Source of the DNA: Haliscomenobacter sp033763495
Lineage (GTDB): Bacteria > Bacteroidota > Bacteroidia > Chitinophagales > Saprospiraceae
Assembly (NCBI RefSeq): GCF_033763495.1
Contig: NZ_JANRKL010000030.1
Span: 1 to 64,000 of the forward strand
DNA: 64,000 bases
Direction of reading: 5' to 3'
Shown in pieces: positions 14,372-23,618 of the stretch. Under the pieces are notes generated by a model. The model had not been told where the DNA came from, did not search any database, and worked only from the letters and a program-made list of their open reading frames with translations. Each line of letters starts with the position of its first letter. The stretch's first letter is position 1. The position numbers and the translations under genes are program-made.

Positions 14372-16363
14372 TTATTTCCCTGCCCAAACATTATCCGCCG
14401 CATTCGCATCCGGGAAACGACCATGCGGATCAAAAGTGATCCTTTTGATCTTGCGTTTGCCAAAGTTCATTTCGGCATCAAAGCTGCGCTTGCCGTCAAA
14501 CCAAACTGACACTGGCCAGGTAACCTCAGCAGTAGTTGCATCAATCATTTTGGCATTGGGCAAGGTTTTTATCGCCGGGCCTTCGGCTTCAAACTCCACC
14601 TTCAGCACCACCGGTGAGGGCATCTGCCCAGCCTGATGAACGGTGACAGTGGTTTTGCCACCGCTGTTTTTTACCTCCTTGATCGACCCTTCCACCGTTT
14701 CGGTAGTCCACAACCAGTAGTACCAGAACCATTCCAGGTTTTGCCCCAATTCATTGTTCATGAAGAAAATATAATCCCAGGGGGAAGGGTGTTTGTAAGC
14801 CCAGGTTGCCGTGTATTTTTTCATGGCATTGATCACCGCCTCGTCTCCAACAATTCCGCCCAGCATGGAGAGCATCAAGGGCGTTTTTTGGTAGGTTTGA
14901 AAGCCATAACCACTACCCGCATCATTGGCACTCCACATCATTGGTGCTTCACTTTCGCTGCCACTCATCCGGCCATAACTTTGGCCAAGGCCGTCCAGAT
15001 TGTAGGGTTTGCCCTGATTGTCGGCTGCTGAAAGGATATTCATGTACTGGTTGAAGCCCTCATCCATCCAGCCGTAGCGGGTTTCGTTGGTGCCCAGCAT
15101 CATGGGCCACCACTGGTGGGCGGTTTCGTGATCGGCAGCACCTTGATTCGAGTTGATGACCATGGGGTATTCCATGCCTGCGCTGGGGCCGTCCTGTAGC
15201 GTCAATTGTGGGAAAGGATAAGGCGCCCACAATTTGGAATAAAACTCCAGGGCGTGGCGGGTCACCTTGCCTGCTCTTTCAAAAAACCGGGCTCTATCGG
15301 GCAGGTAAAACATATGAATGGGAACTGGGCCTTTGCCGGGAATGATGGCCCGGGTGGCTCTCCACATAAAACTATCGGCAGTCGCCCAGGCAAAATCATT
15401 CACCTTGTCGGCCATAAAATGCCAGGTGAGTTTGTCTCCAGGGGCAGTGGCCTGACCTGGGCCTTTTTCTTTTTCACCCACAATCATTACTTCCTCATCG
15501 GAGTTGAGTACGGTGGCCAGGCGTTGTCTGGCAGTGGCCGTCAGCACTTCATTGGGGTTCTGCAACAAGCCAGTACCACTGACAATCCAGCCACTGGGCA
15601 TGGTGATGCGGACGTCAAATTTGCCGAAGTTGTTGTAAAATTCGGAAGGGCCCAGGTAAGGACTGGTTTCCCAACCACGTAGGTCGTCGTATTTAGCCAG
15701 GCGTGGGTACCATTGGGTGGGTTGAAACAATCGGCTGTCAAATCGCTGGGTCATGCGGTGGCCGCGCCCATTCGGGCCGCCGGGCAATTTGGTATGCCAT
15801 TCTATTTCCAGCTCAGCCGTCGCTCCGGCTTTGATAGGTTCGGCGAGGTTGATGGTGGCGATGGTCTGGGTTAGCCCAAAAACGCTCAACTTTGAGCCCA
15901 TTGGGCGTCCCATGCCAGCTGCCGCCTTAAGGTCTGCCGCCTGACCAGCTACTTTCAAACTGGTCAGAACCATGCCCTCGGTGGCCTCCGCAGGTACGGA
16001 TGCCCCGCGCTGGGCTTCGGGGCGAAAGATGTTGTGATCCAGGCGCAGCACAATCGTTTTGAGGTCGTCCTTGCTGTTGTTGTGCAAGCTGATTTTTTCT
16101 GAGCCAGTGATGGTTTGGGTGGTGGGATCGAGGCTGGCTTGGATGGTGTAGTCGGCTTCCAGTTGCCAGTAATTGGGGCCGGGTTTGCCTGAAAAGTCGC
16201 GGGTGCCAGCTTCAAAAGCTTTGCGGATGGAGTTGGTCATGGGGACGTCGAGCCGGATGGAGCGCTGATTGGTTTCCAAACTTCGGCGGAGTGGAAGGCT
16301 TTGTTGGCCGGATGCAGCGGTGATGCTGAGCAGCAGCGTCAGAAGGGTAATGTGTTTGAGCAT
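14372..16363 (-). CDS. secreted M1-family zinc metallopeptidase
   Basis: Exported 663-residue peptidase related to aminopeptidase N. The start at 16363 gives a clean signal peptide (MLKHITLLTLLLSITAASG); an in-frame ATG 81 bp upstream would place 27 residues before it. The zinc motif is HETAH at 412-416 with the third ligand Glu in WMDEGFNQY (about 435), preceded by AGMEYP in the position of the GAMEN exopeptidase loop. The N-terminal beta domain (LEADYTIQASLDPTTQTITG) is typical. It lacks the long ERAP-like C-terminal domain, as do many Bacteroidota relatives. It probably degrades oligopeptides in the periplasm. Confidence 0.9.
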   Translation of the reverse strand: MLKHITLLTLLLSITAASGQQSLPLRRSLETNQRSIRLDVPMTNSIRKAFEAGTRDFSGKPGPNYWQLEADYTIQASLDPTTQTITGSEKISLHNNSKDDLKTIVLRLDHNIFRPEAQRGASVPAEATEGMVLTSLKVAGQAADLKAAAGMGRPMGSKLSVFGLTQTIATINLAEPIKAGATAELEIEWHTKLPGGPNGRGHRMTQRFDSRLFQPTQWYPRLAKYDDLRGWETSPYLGPSEFYNNFGKFDVRITMPSGWIVSGTGLLQNPNEVLTATARQRLATVLNSDEEVMIVGEKEKGPGQATAPGDKLTWHFMADKVNDFAWATADSFMWRATRAIIPGKGPVPIHMFYLPDRARFFERAGKVTRHALEFYSKLWAPYPFPQLTLQDGPSAGMEYPMVINSNQGAADHETAHQWWPMMLGTNETRYGWMDEGFNQYMNILSAADNQGKPYNLDGLGQSYGRMSGSESEAPMMWSANDAGSGYGFQTYQKTPLMLSMLGGIVGDEAVINAMKKYTATWAYKHPSPWDYIFFMNNELGQNLEWFWYYWLWTTETVEGSIKEVKNSGGKTTVTVHQAGQMPSPVVLKVEFEAEGPAIKTLPNAKMIDATTAEVTWPVSVWFDGKRSFDAEMNFGKRKIKRITFDPHGRFPDANAADNVWAGK

Positions 16364-16486
16364 GGCTTGTGTTTGGTTAGGAGATTTGAGGGCTAATTTA
16401 AGACAATACACTAGTTTCTTTCGAACATTTTTATCTTTAGACAAGCGTTAAAGTTCCTCTCAATCCTCACCAGAAAAATTTATTCC

Positions 16487-18058
16487 ATGCCACACTTCGC
16501 CCAAAAAGCATTCCTGTCCATTTTTTTCTGGTCAATGTTTCCAGGTCTCTTTTTTATTACATCTTTTTCAACATCGACAATTGCGGCTTCTCCTTCAAGC
16601 AAGCCAAACATAATCATTTTCCTCGTTGACGATCTCGGCTACGGAGACCTTGGGTGTTACGGCAATCCAATTGTAAAGACCCCAAATATAGATCGCTTTG
16701 CCACTGAGGGTGTTCGTTTAACCGATTGTCATTCGGCTGCGACCGTTTGTTCTCCTTCCAGGGCGGCCCTATTAACGGGGCGGAATCCGTATAGGAGTGG
16801 TTTTTATGACATCCTGGGGAGTTTTAACTGTTATTTGCAGCGCCGGGAAATCACCTTACCCGAACTGCTCAAGCCCATAGGGTATTCGACCTGCTTTGTG
16901 GGTAAATGGCATTTGTCCCAAATCAACACCAGCGGAAAAACCAATAGCCAAAACAGTCAACCCTCTCCCGGTGAGCAAGGATTTGATCATTGGTTGGCCA
17001 CTTCACTCAATGCTTTTGAAGGGCCCAGAAATGTCAAGAAACTGGTTAGAAATGGCGTTCCACTTGGCGCAGTTAGTGGCTCTTATTGTGATATAATTGT
17101 TAAAGAAGCTTGCGATTGGATCGGCCTCCAGAAAAAAGACCAGCCCTTTTTTCTGGAAATTTGCCCCCATGAACCCCATACCCCGATTGATCCGCCGGAG
17201 GAATATAGCCAACCCTACCGGAATGCAAAAGTGGATTCACTGGAGAAGACCATCCAATATGGCGGGGTTCCAAGGCCAAGCGGCATTGCAAAACACAAAG
17301 ACAAATATTATGGCACCGTAGCCCAACTCGACCATGCCTTTGGCCAATTAATGAAATTCCTGGATGCCAATGGCTTAACCAACAACACCCTGGTTATTTT
17401 CACGAGTGACAACGGGCCCGAATCACCCGTAAATTTTGATGAATCGAGAGGCCTGTGGAAGGATACCATTAGAGACCAATGTTTCGGCACACCCGGCTTG
17501 TTCCGGGGCATGAAGCGATTTACCTACGAAGGCGGTCATCGGGTGCCGGGTATTGTACGTTGGCCATCCAAAATTCCGGCTGGCCTTGTGAGCGACAAAT
17601 TGGTGAATGGAACCGACTTTTTTTCAACGATATGTACCATTGCAGGCATCAAACAACCTGACGATCGGGCGATTGATGGTAAAAATATTTGGCCCGCATT
17701 GTTGAATCGGCCTCATGACAAAAATAGGTCGGTAATCTGGCCCCTGCAGTTGAATGAGGATATGTATTCCAAAATGGCGGATATGTCCATGCGGTATCAG
17801 GAGTATACCTTAATTGGCCGCATGCCGCTTAAAGCCGATTCAGTCCCCCTGTTAAACTGGATGTATCATTCATTGCCGGAAAAATTTGAGTTGTACAATA
17901 TCGCAAAAGACCCGGGGCAGCAGTTTGATATAGCCGATCAGCATCCTAGGCTTCTAAAAAAGCTGATCCCTATGATGACGAACATGTGGCTCAATATTCG
18001 GGATGAGGGAAAAATGAATGCTGCGGCATTTAACGCCAAAAAAATAGGAACTTTTTAA
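16487..18058 (+). CDS. exported sulfatase, Cys-type formylglycine site
   Basis: Arylsulfatase-superfamily hydrolase of 523 residues with a hydrophobic N-terminal signal (about 8-34). Metal-binding DD at 48-49 follows PNIIIFLVDDLGYGD. The modification site CSPSR with C88 lies in the context SAATVCSPSRAALLTGRNP, and later metal and substrate residues occur in KWHL and FTSDNGPE. By family knowledge, C88 must be oxidised to formylglycine, by an FGE or an anSME. No anSME is seen here, and the SUMF1-like protein at 23518 appears to lack catalytic cysteines. Likely substrate: a sulfated polysaccharide. No GH or SusCD partner is adjacent. Confidence 0.93.
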   Translation: MPHFAQKAFLSIFFWSMFPGLFFITSFSTSTIAASPSSKPNIIIFLVDDLGYGDLGCYGNPIVKTPNIDRFATEGVRLTDCHSAATVCSPSRAALLTGRNPYRSGFYDILGSFNCYLQRREITLPELLKPIGYSTCFVGKWHLSQINTSGKTNSQNSQPSPGEQGFDHWLATSLNAFEGPRNVKKLVRNGVPLGAVSGSYCDIIVKEACDWIGLQKKDQPFFLEICPHEPHTPIDPPEEYSQPYRNAKVDSLEKTIQYGGVPRPSGIAKHKDKYYGTVAQLDHAFGQLMKFLDANGLTNNTLVIFTSDNGPESPVNFDESRGLWKDTIRDQCFGTPGLFRGMKRFTYEGGHRVPGIVRWPSKIPAGLVSDKLVNGTDFFSTICTIAGIKQPDDRAIDGKNIWPALLNRPHDKNRSVIWPLQLNEDMYSKMADMSMRYQEYTLIGRMPLKADSVPLLNWMYHSLPEKFELYNIAKDPGQQFDIADQHPRLLKKLIPMMTNMWLNIRDEGKMNAAAFNAKKIGTF

Positions 18059-18099
18059 AGCCCTGATCAATTATTTTTCCATCATCATCAAGGGAACCC

Positions 18100-18864
18100 A
18101 TGCAAAATATCATCACCCAAAATTTCGATCGCCACGCCCATCTCATCCCTGGCCAAACGCCGGGTATGCTGGTTTTCCAAAGCCCTAAATTAAGCTACGT
18201 AGATAGTGGACTTTCCTGTGATACCTTCAACATTATTCATTTGCTCAGCGGCGAGGAGGTAGCTTCAGAAATCCGTGCTGCAGTGGATTATTTTCGGCAA
18301 AAAGGCCTGGCCTATTGTATTTGGGTAAACCAGGAAAATCTTAGTGGGGAAGTGCAAACCTGTTTTCAGGACCTGGGTATTCAAGTCCAGAATTCCGAAC
18401 CTGGAATGGTTTTGGATTTAAACAAGTACGAAGTCATCCACTCTCCCTTGCACCAAAATGTAGAATTGGTGCATACCCCAGCCCAACTGACCGAATTTGC
18501 CGAATCGATCGCCGCCAACTGGTCGCCGCCAGATCAAAATGTAATACGGTATTTTCAAAGAGTAGCACCAGCCATCCTCAATCCCGCACACCAGATTCAA
18601 TTGTTGCTTTACCGCGAAGCCGGACAAGTGGTTTCCTGCCTGGAAATGTTCCCCAGCGACGAGCACACGCTTGGATTTTACAGCTTAGCGACGCTGGAAG
18701 CCTATCGGGGCAGAGGCATTGCTTCAGCGATGCTGACCTTTGCATTGAATCGTGCCAAAACATTGGGCTACCAGCAGGTGATCCTACAGGCGTCTGAGGA
18801 TGGGTTGCGGATTTATGAGAAAGTGGGGTTTCGGAAATTCGGGCTATATTATGAATATGCCTAG
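18100..18864 (+). CDS. GNAT-family N-acetyltransferase
   Basis: Predicted acetyl-CoA-dependent acyltransferase of 254 residues. The GNAT core is in the C-terminal half: YSLATLEAYRGRGIASAML (about 194-212) carries the Q/R-x-x-G-x-G/A pyrophosphate loop, followed by the beta-strand QQVILQAS and EKVGFRKFG. The N-terminal 120 residues are divergent and may form a second, degenerate GNAT lobe. The substrate is unknown. The gene follows the sulfatase by 41 bp and ends with a 4-bp overlap with the convergent P450 gene, so the two 3' ends are tightly packed with no room for a terminator. Confidence 0.87.
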   Translation: MQNIITQNFDRHAHLIPGQTPGMLVFQSPKLSYVDSGLSCDTFNIIHLLSGEEVASEIRAAVDYFRQKGLAYCIWVNQENLSGEVQTCFQDLGIQVQNSEPGMVLDLNKYEVIHSPLHQNVELVHTPAQLTEFAESIAANWSPPDQNVIRYFQRVAPAILNPAHQIQLLLYREAGQVVSCLEMFPSDEHTLGFYSLATLEAYRGRGIASAMLTFALNRAKTLGYQQVILQASEDGLRIYEKVGFRKFGLYYEYA

Positions 18865-20204
18865 CGCCTCCAAAACCGCATCCATACCCCATCTTTCGGC
18901 CTCAACGTAATCAAGGGTTGCGGTATCACCTCACGCCCAGGTTCCATGGCAAAGTCATACCTCCGCGCCATCTCGGCGATCACCAATTGCATTTCCATGA
19001 GTGCAAAATGGTTGCCGATGCACAAACGCGGGCCACCGCCAAAGGGCAGATAAGCAAAAGCCGGAATTTTGGCATTTTTGGCAAAACGTTCGGGACGAAA
19101 AACATCCGGATCGCCCCAATGCTCTGGAGAATGGTGCGCTCCGTAAATGTAAGTCGCCACAATGGCCCCTTTGGCGATTTTAATGCCGTTGAACTCATCA
19201 GCTTCCACCGCCATCCGGTCGGTGATCCAGGCTGGTGGATACAGGCGCAAAATCTCGTCAACCACCTGGCTCAGGTATTCCAGTTTGGGGAGGTCTTCAA
19301 AAGCGACCGTCCGCTCACCTACTACCTGGTTCAGCTCTTCCCGGATTTTGGCAAGTGCCTCTGGATGTTGGCTCAACAAGTACCAGGCCCAGGCCAGGCC
19401 ATTGGCGGAAGTTTCGTGGCCAGCCACAAAAATGATTTTTAACTCATCCAGCAACTGCTGTTCGTTCATGGCCTCGCCGGTATCCTCGTAACGCGAGTCG
19501 AGCAACATTTGCAGGAGGTCGTCGCGGGTTTCGCCACTGTCCTGGCGTTGGTGCACCAGTTTGCGGATTGCATCTTCCAGGTCGGCAGCAAGGGCTTCGT
19601 GCTCCTTGATTTTGCCACTTAACGCCCGCCACCAATTGAGGTAGGGTTGCCGAATCAACTGGATGACAAATGCCTGAATTTGGGTGATTTGACCGCTCAT
19701 TTTTTGCACTTGCTCCTCGGGCACGCTGATGCTGAAGATCGAGCGCATGATGATGCTGAAGGCCATGTCCATCATGTGCTCGGCCATGTTGACCGGGCCA
19801 GCCTTGATCTCTTCGTCAAATTTGGCCAAACGCTCCTCGATCACTTCGTTCATCAAATGGGTGAGGCTGGCCAAACGCGAGCGGTGAAAACTGGGTTGAA
19901 TCAAACGGCGTTGCCGCAACCAATGGTCGCCATCGATGGTCAATAAACCCTTTCCTATAAAATGCCCCAAATGCTCGAAGTGAATCGGGGATTTTTTGTA
20001 CATCCGGTGGTTCTTTTGCAAGATATGCTGGATAAAGGCAGGATCGGCAGTAAAGGTAGCCGGAATGATGCCACCAATGTAAAAGCGATAGGTGTGGCCG
20101 TACTCAGCCATATTGCCCCGAATGGCCGTGATAGGGTCGCGGAGGAATTTGAGCGAGTTGATCAGGGTTTTGAGGCGAGGGATGGTGGGGATGGTGCTGG
20201 ACAT
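18861..20204 (-). CDS. cytochrome P450
   Basis: Soluble bacterial P450 of 447 residues. Conserved parts in order are the I-helix AGHETSANGLAWAW (about 252-265), K-helix EILRLYPP with the E-x-x-R pair, and the heme loop FAYLPFGGGPRLCIGNHFA whose Cys ligates the heme iron. No N-terminal membrane anchor is visible, unlike microsomal CYPs. The sequence style resembles CYP102A/CYP110-like fatty acid or alkane hydroxylases, but no reductase or ferredoxin is fused or adjacent. The substrate is not assigned. It is oriented away from the AT-rich segment that starts downstream in coordinates. Confidence 0.93.
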   Translation of the reverse strand: MSSTIPTIPRLKTLINSLKFLRDPITAIRGNMAEYGHTYRFYIGGIIPATFTADPAFIQHILQKNHRMYKKSPIHFEHLGHFIGKGLLTIDGDHWLRQRRLIQPSFHRSRLASLTHLMNEVIEERLAKFDEEIKAGPVNMAEHMMDMAFSIIMRSIFSISVPEEQVQKMSGQITQIQAFVIQLIRQPYLNWWRALSGKIKEHEALAADLEDAIRKLVHQRQDSGETRDDLLQMLLDSRYEDTGEAMNEQQLLDELKIIFVAGHETSANGLAWAWYLLSQHPEALAKIREELNQVVGERTVAFEDLPKLEYLSQVVDEILRLYPPAWITDRMAVEADEFNGIKIAKGAIVATYIYGAHHSPEHWGDPDVFRPERFAKNAKIPAFAYLPFGGGPRLCIGNHFALMEMQLVIAEMARRYDFAMEPGREVIPQPLITLRPKDGVWMRFWRR

Positions 20205-20801
20205 GGTGGTGGAATTTGAGTATTAGGGATTAGATGCTTTTTTCTTCACAATAATTTCTCCTGAAATACAAAGTTCTCATTCAACATCACAAGGAGGAAA
20301 GGAGTTCAGGGTAAAAATAAGGGCAGTCGAATGGAGATCGTCCCTATGTTCGAAATTGTGAGGTCGTGAGTGGACTTTACCCGCTATACGAGGTTTTGGA
20401 GACCCTTGTCTAGCGGCGCACTCGACCCCATAGTCGTGAAAATAAGCAGTTTCACTTTATTTCGAAGAATAAATTTGATGGAAATGGGTTTGTGCAAGAG
20501 TTTTTTAAAAAATGCACCCCAGTCTTAAAACTTCCGTCTATCTATATTTGTTAATCTTCTTATTTGAGCTATATTTGGTGGTATAATAATACATGTTAAG
20601 AACTGTTTGTAAGGCGAGAGATATTGTGACTTCAAAGGAGGTGCCGTCACCGACTTAGGGGCAAAAAATCACCTATTTCCATACTACGCGTAAAAATTGA
20701 TGATGCACCTTCTGAGTGGCTGATTCAGAATAACCAATTTTCTAAACTTAATAAGTTAATTTATTTTTTAAATTAGATTTTATTAATTAAAAGTAGTAAA
20801 A
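20205..20801. other. 597-bp non-coding region, left border of AT-rich segment
   Basis: No coding frame is supported. Base composition turns AT-rich from about 20450 onward. There is one hairpin with CCGCTA/TAGCGG and outer GAGTG/CACTC pairing near 20368-20426, and a well-formed promoter at 20548-20577. Confidence 0.6.
20548..20577 (+). promoter_or_regulatory. Bacteroidota promoter upstream of the caspase-TIR gene
   Basis: TTG at 20548-20550, a 19-bp spacer, and TATATTTG at 20570-20577 exactly match the Bacteroidota -33/-7 form. It predicts a start near 20585 and an unusually long 5' UTR of about 215 nt before the ATG at 20802. A second TATATTTG at 20543-20550 lacks a matching TTG. Confidence 0.6.
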
Positions 20802-23618
20802 ATGGCTAATAAGGATAGAGGTGAATTAAAGCCTAAGCTCGTAGCCCAAGAAACTACGAGTAGGAACTTCTTATTGGCTATCGCTATAGATGAATATGAA
20901 TATTGTTCTAATTTAAATAACGCTGTTTATGATGTTGAATCCTTCATTGCATTAATTACCAGAAAATATTTATTCAACAAAGAAAATATTGTTTTAGTCA
21001 AAAATAAAGAAGCAACAAAAAGAAGGATAGAGCACGAACTGGCAAGAATGGTGTCTCTGCTAACTCCATCTGATAACCTTGTAGTATATTTTAGTGGACA
21101 TGGTCGTAATCATGATAAATTAGGGGGATATTGGATTCCAACGGAAGCTAAATCAGGATATGAAGATTGGCCTGATTACCTGTCTAATGGATTGATCAAA
21201 GATTATCTGAGTAAAATAAAGAGCCTTCATACTTTTTTGATTGTTGATTCGTGCTTTTCTGGAGCATTATTTATTGATAAGAGTCAGTATCGAGTTGTTG
21301 AAAATAGAAAATATCTTGAACCAAGCCGTTGGGGCTTAACAAGTGGAAAGAAAGAAATTGTTAGTGATGGAGTTCCAGGGCAGCATAGCCCTTTTTCCGA
21401 GGCTCTACTTAATGTTCTTGAAAATGCAGATCAGCCATTAGGGGTGATGCATATTTGTGAAATAGTTCTTGAAAAAGTAATTGCGAATACAGAACAGACT
21501 CCAATAGGTTCTCCTTTGATTATTCCAGGTCATCAGGGCGGGGAGTTTGTTTTTTTCTTGAAGCCTAATGAATATTCCTCGGTAGAATTTGAAACAGAAT
21601 TTTATCAAAGCATTAATGTGGAACCAAAAATTGAATATATACCAAGCATATTTATTGCTTACTCCCATACAGACAAGCAATATTTGGAAGCTTTAAGAAA
21701 AAGTCTATCGCCTTTAATACGTAATAAAAAAGCTAAAATATGGTTTGATGGAGAAATTCGCCCAGGAGATTTATGGGATGATGAGATAACATCTGCTATT
21801 GTTAATGCAGACATTATTTTACTTTTGGTCAGTACAGATTCACTTCACTCGGACTATTTCTATGAAAAAGAAGTAAGCAATGCTCTAAAGAGGCACGAGA
21901 ATAACCAAGTTAGAGTAATCCCTATTCTATTAACTCCTTGTCTTTGGGATGAAACTCCGCTAAATAAATTGCAAGTACTCCCGGCAGAAGCAAAACCGAT
22001 TACGAGTTGGAAAAACCTGCCAGAGGCTTGGGATGATGTGGCCAGAGGTATAAGGAGTGCTATTGATAAAATAATTAAACAAAAAGAAGAAGATGAAAAA
22101 AGAAGATTTCAAGAGAAAATACAATTAATGGCAGAAAAAGAAAAAGAAGAAAGGATAAAGGCCGAACAAGAAATTCAAAAGTGGGTATTAAAACAAAAAG
22201 AAGAAGAAGAGAAACTAGATGAATTAGCTTGGCAAGAAGCATGTCTTCATGACGAGCGTAGTTCATTTGAAGCTTATATGAATAAGTTCCCAGAAGGTAA
22301 ATATTTCAATGAAGCCAAGAAAAAAATTGAAACGATTAAAATAAGAATCTTAGAAAATGAAACCTGGCAAGTAACCCTCTCTCAAGGTACTATTGATGCC
22401 TACTCTCTCTATTTGACTAGATTTCCTAATGGAGAATTTGCAAAACTCGCTAGTCAATATTTGACTAAAATAAAAGAAGAAGAAGTAATAAATAAAAGAG
22501 AAGAAGAAGCGTTATGGGATGCATCCATTAATATTAATACAATAGAATCCTACAATAAGTATTTACAGCGTTATCCGAATGGATCAAAAAGCAAAGACGC
22601 ACAGGAGGCCATAGCTAATTTTCATCATGAAACCCTGGAAAAGTCAATTAAAATAGCTTTTGAAGAAGTAAAAGAAAAAAACTCTATTGAAGCCTACCAA
22701 AAATTCATTCAACTTTATCCTCATTCTTCTTATATAGTGGAGGCCAATTTACAGCTTATCCAGTTACAAAAGCAGGAGGAAGAAAAAAAACTAGATGAAG
22801 CAACCTGGAAAGAAGCCCACCTCATCAATGGGCTAAATGCATTCAAAGGTTATTTAAACAAATTTCCTGAAGGTAATTACGCTTTTCAGGCTAAGGAAAA
22901 AATAGCCGCTATTGAAGCAAAAAATGTAGAAGATAAAGCTTGGTCCACTGCGCAAACTCAAGATAGCCAGGAGAGCTACGAGTCCTATTTAGTTCAATTT
23001 CCAAAGGGGGGCTATGTAGAGCAGGCTCTAGCTGCTATTCATGTTATTCAAGAAGAAAAGGAGAAACGCCGGAAAGACGAAGAGCTTTGGAATCAGGCGG
23101 TTAATGAGCATACAATAGAAGGCTATAAATGCTATGTGGAAGAAACAGAAGCGGCTTTTTTTAGTTTAAATGCAGAAAAAGAAATTAAGAGATTAGAAAG
23201 AAAGCAAAGGTTTGCAAATTACACTTTAGTTTTAGTGAAATCCTTTAATAAAAGAGTACTCAGTGCAATAGCTATCATTACAATTTTTATCTTTGTTTCC
23301 TATTCAATCATACTAATTAACGTAAAAAATAAAAAACTGAAGGAAGAATACCAGACTGTGTTTAATGCACGTAATATTCCTAGCTATAAGCAATTTCGAA
23401 CTAAATATCCTAATAGCAAATACGATGCTTTACTATTGAAAGAGATTTCATTACTTCAAGATTCCATTGATAAACTTGTGAATAATGCTGAACTTTATAT
23501 TCAAGCAAACTTAAATAATGATGCAAAAAAAAACTTGGAAAAGGCTCGTTCGCTTAACCCTTCAGACCAAAAGGTTATTTACTTGCTTAAAAAACTGCAC
23601 ACTGGCACAAAAGAATGA
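20802..23618 (+). CDS. caspase (C14)-TIR fusion protein with coiled coil, TPR-like repeats and a membrane helix
   Basis: A 938-residue protein that I read as a two-effector signalling or immune protein. Residues 20-255 are a caspase-like peptidase with catalytic His in YFSGHG (H100) and Cys in DSCFSGAL (C151). Residues 281-425 are a TIR domain (IFIAYSHTD, KIWFDGEIRPGDLW, DIILLLVSTDS); E357 in FYEKEV lies where NAD-cleaving TIRs carry the catalytic Glu. A charged coiled coil (about 425-485) leads into seven or eight degenerate helical repeats of the form FxxYLxxFPxGxYxxxA. One membrane helix is at about 818-842, then a 95-residue tail on the other side. The next gene overlaps it by 101 bp. Composition is AT-rich compared with neighbours. 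Defence or regulated death is inference. Confidence 0.85.
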   Translation: MANKDRGELKPKLVAQETTSRNFLLAIAIDEYEYCSNLNNAVYDVESFIALITRKYLFNKENIVLVKNKEATKRRIEHELARMVSLLTPSDNLVVYFSGHGRNHDKLGGYWIPTEAKSGYEDWPDYLSNGLIKDYLSKIKSLHTFLIVDSCFSGALFIDKSQYRVVENRKYLEPSRWGLTSGKKEIVSDGVPGQHSPFSEALLNVLENADQPLGVMHICEIVLEKVIANTEQTPIGSPLIIPGHQGGEFVFFLKPNEYSSVEFETEFYQSINVEPKIEYIPSIFIAYSHTDKQYLEALRKSLSPLIRNKKAKIWFDGEIRPGDLWDDEITSAIVNADIILLLVSTDSLHSDYFYEKEVSNALKRHENNQVRVIPILLTPCLWDETPLNKLQVLPAEAKPITSWKNLPEAWDDVARGIRSAIDKIIKQKEEDEKRRFQEKIQLMAEKEKEERIKAEQEIQKWVLKQKEEEEKLDELAWQEACLHDERSSFEAYMNKFPEGKYFNEAKKKIETIKIRILENETWQVTLSQGTIDAYSLYLTRFPNGEFAKLASQYLTKIKEEEVINKREEEALWDASININTIESYNKYLQRYPNGSKSKDAQEAIANFHHETLEKSIKIAFEEVKEKNSIEAYQKFIQLYPHSSYIVEANLQLIQLQKQEEEKKLDEATWKEAHLINGLNAFKGYLNKFPEGNYAFQAKEKIAAIEAKNVEDKAWSTAQTQDSQESYESYLVQFPKGGYVEQALAAIHVIQEEKEKRRKDEELWNQAVNEHTIEGYKCYVEETEAAFFSLNAEKEIKRLERKQRFANYTLVLVKSFNKRVLSAIAIITIFIFVSYSIILINVKNKKLKEEYQTVFNARNIPSYKQFRTKYPNSKYDALLLKEISLLQDSIDKLVNNAELYIQANLNNDAKKNLEKARSLNPSDQKVIYLLKKLHTGTKE

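Noticed and set aside
20368..20426. A tRNA gene at the left border of the AT-rich segment
   Set aside because: The hairpin has neither a cloverleaf nor T-loop (GGTTCRA) consensus; no tRNA was supported anywhere in the window.
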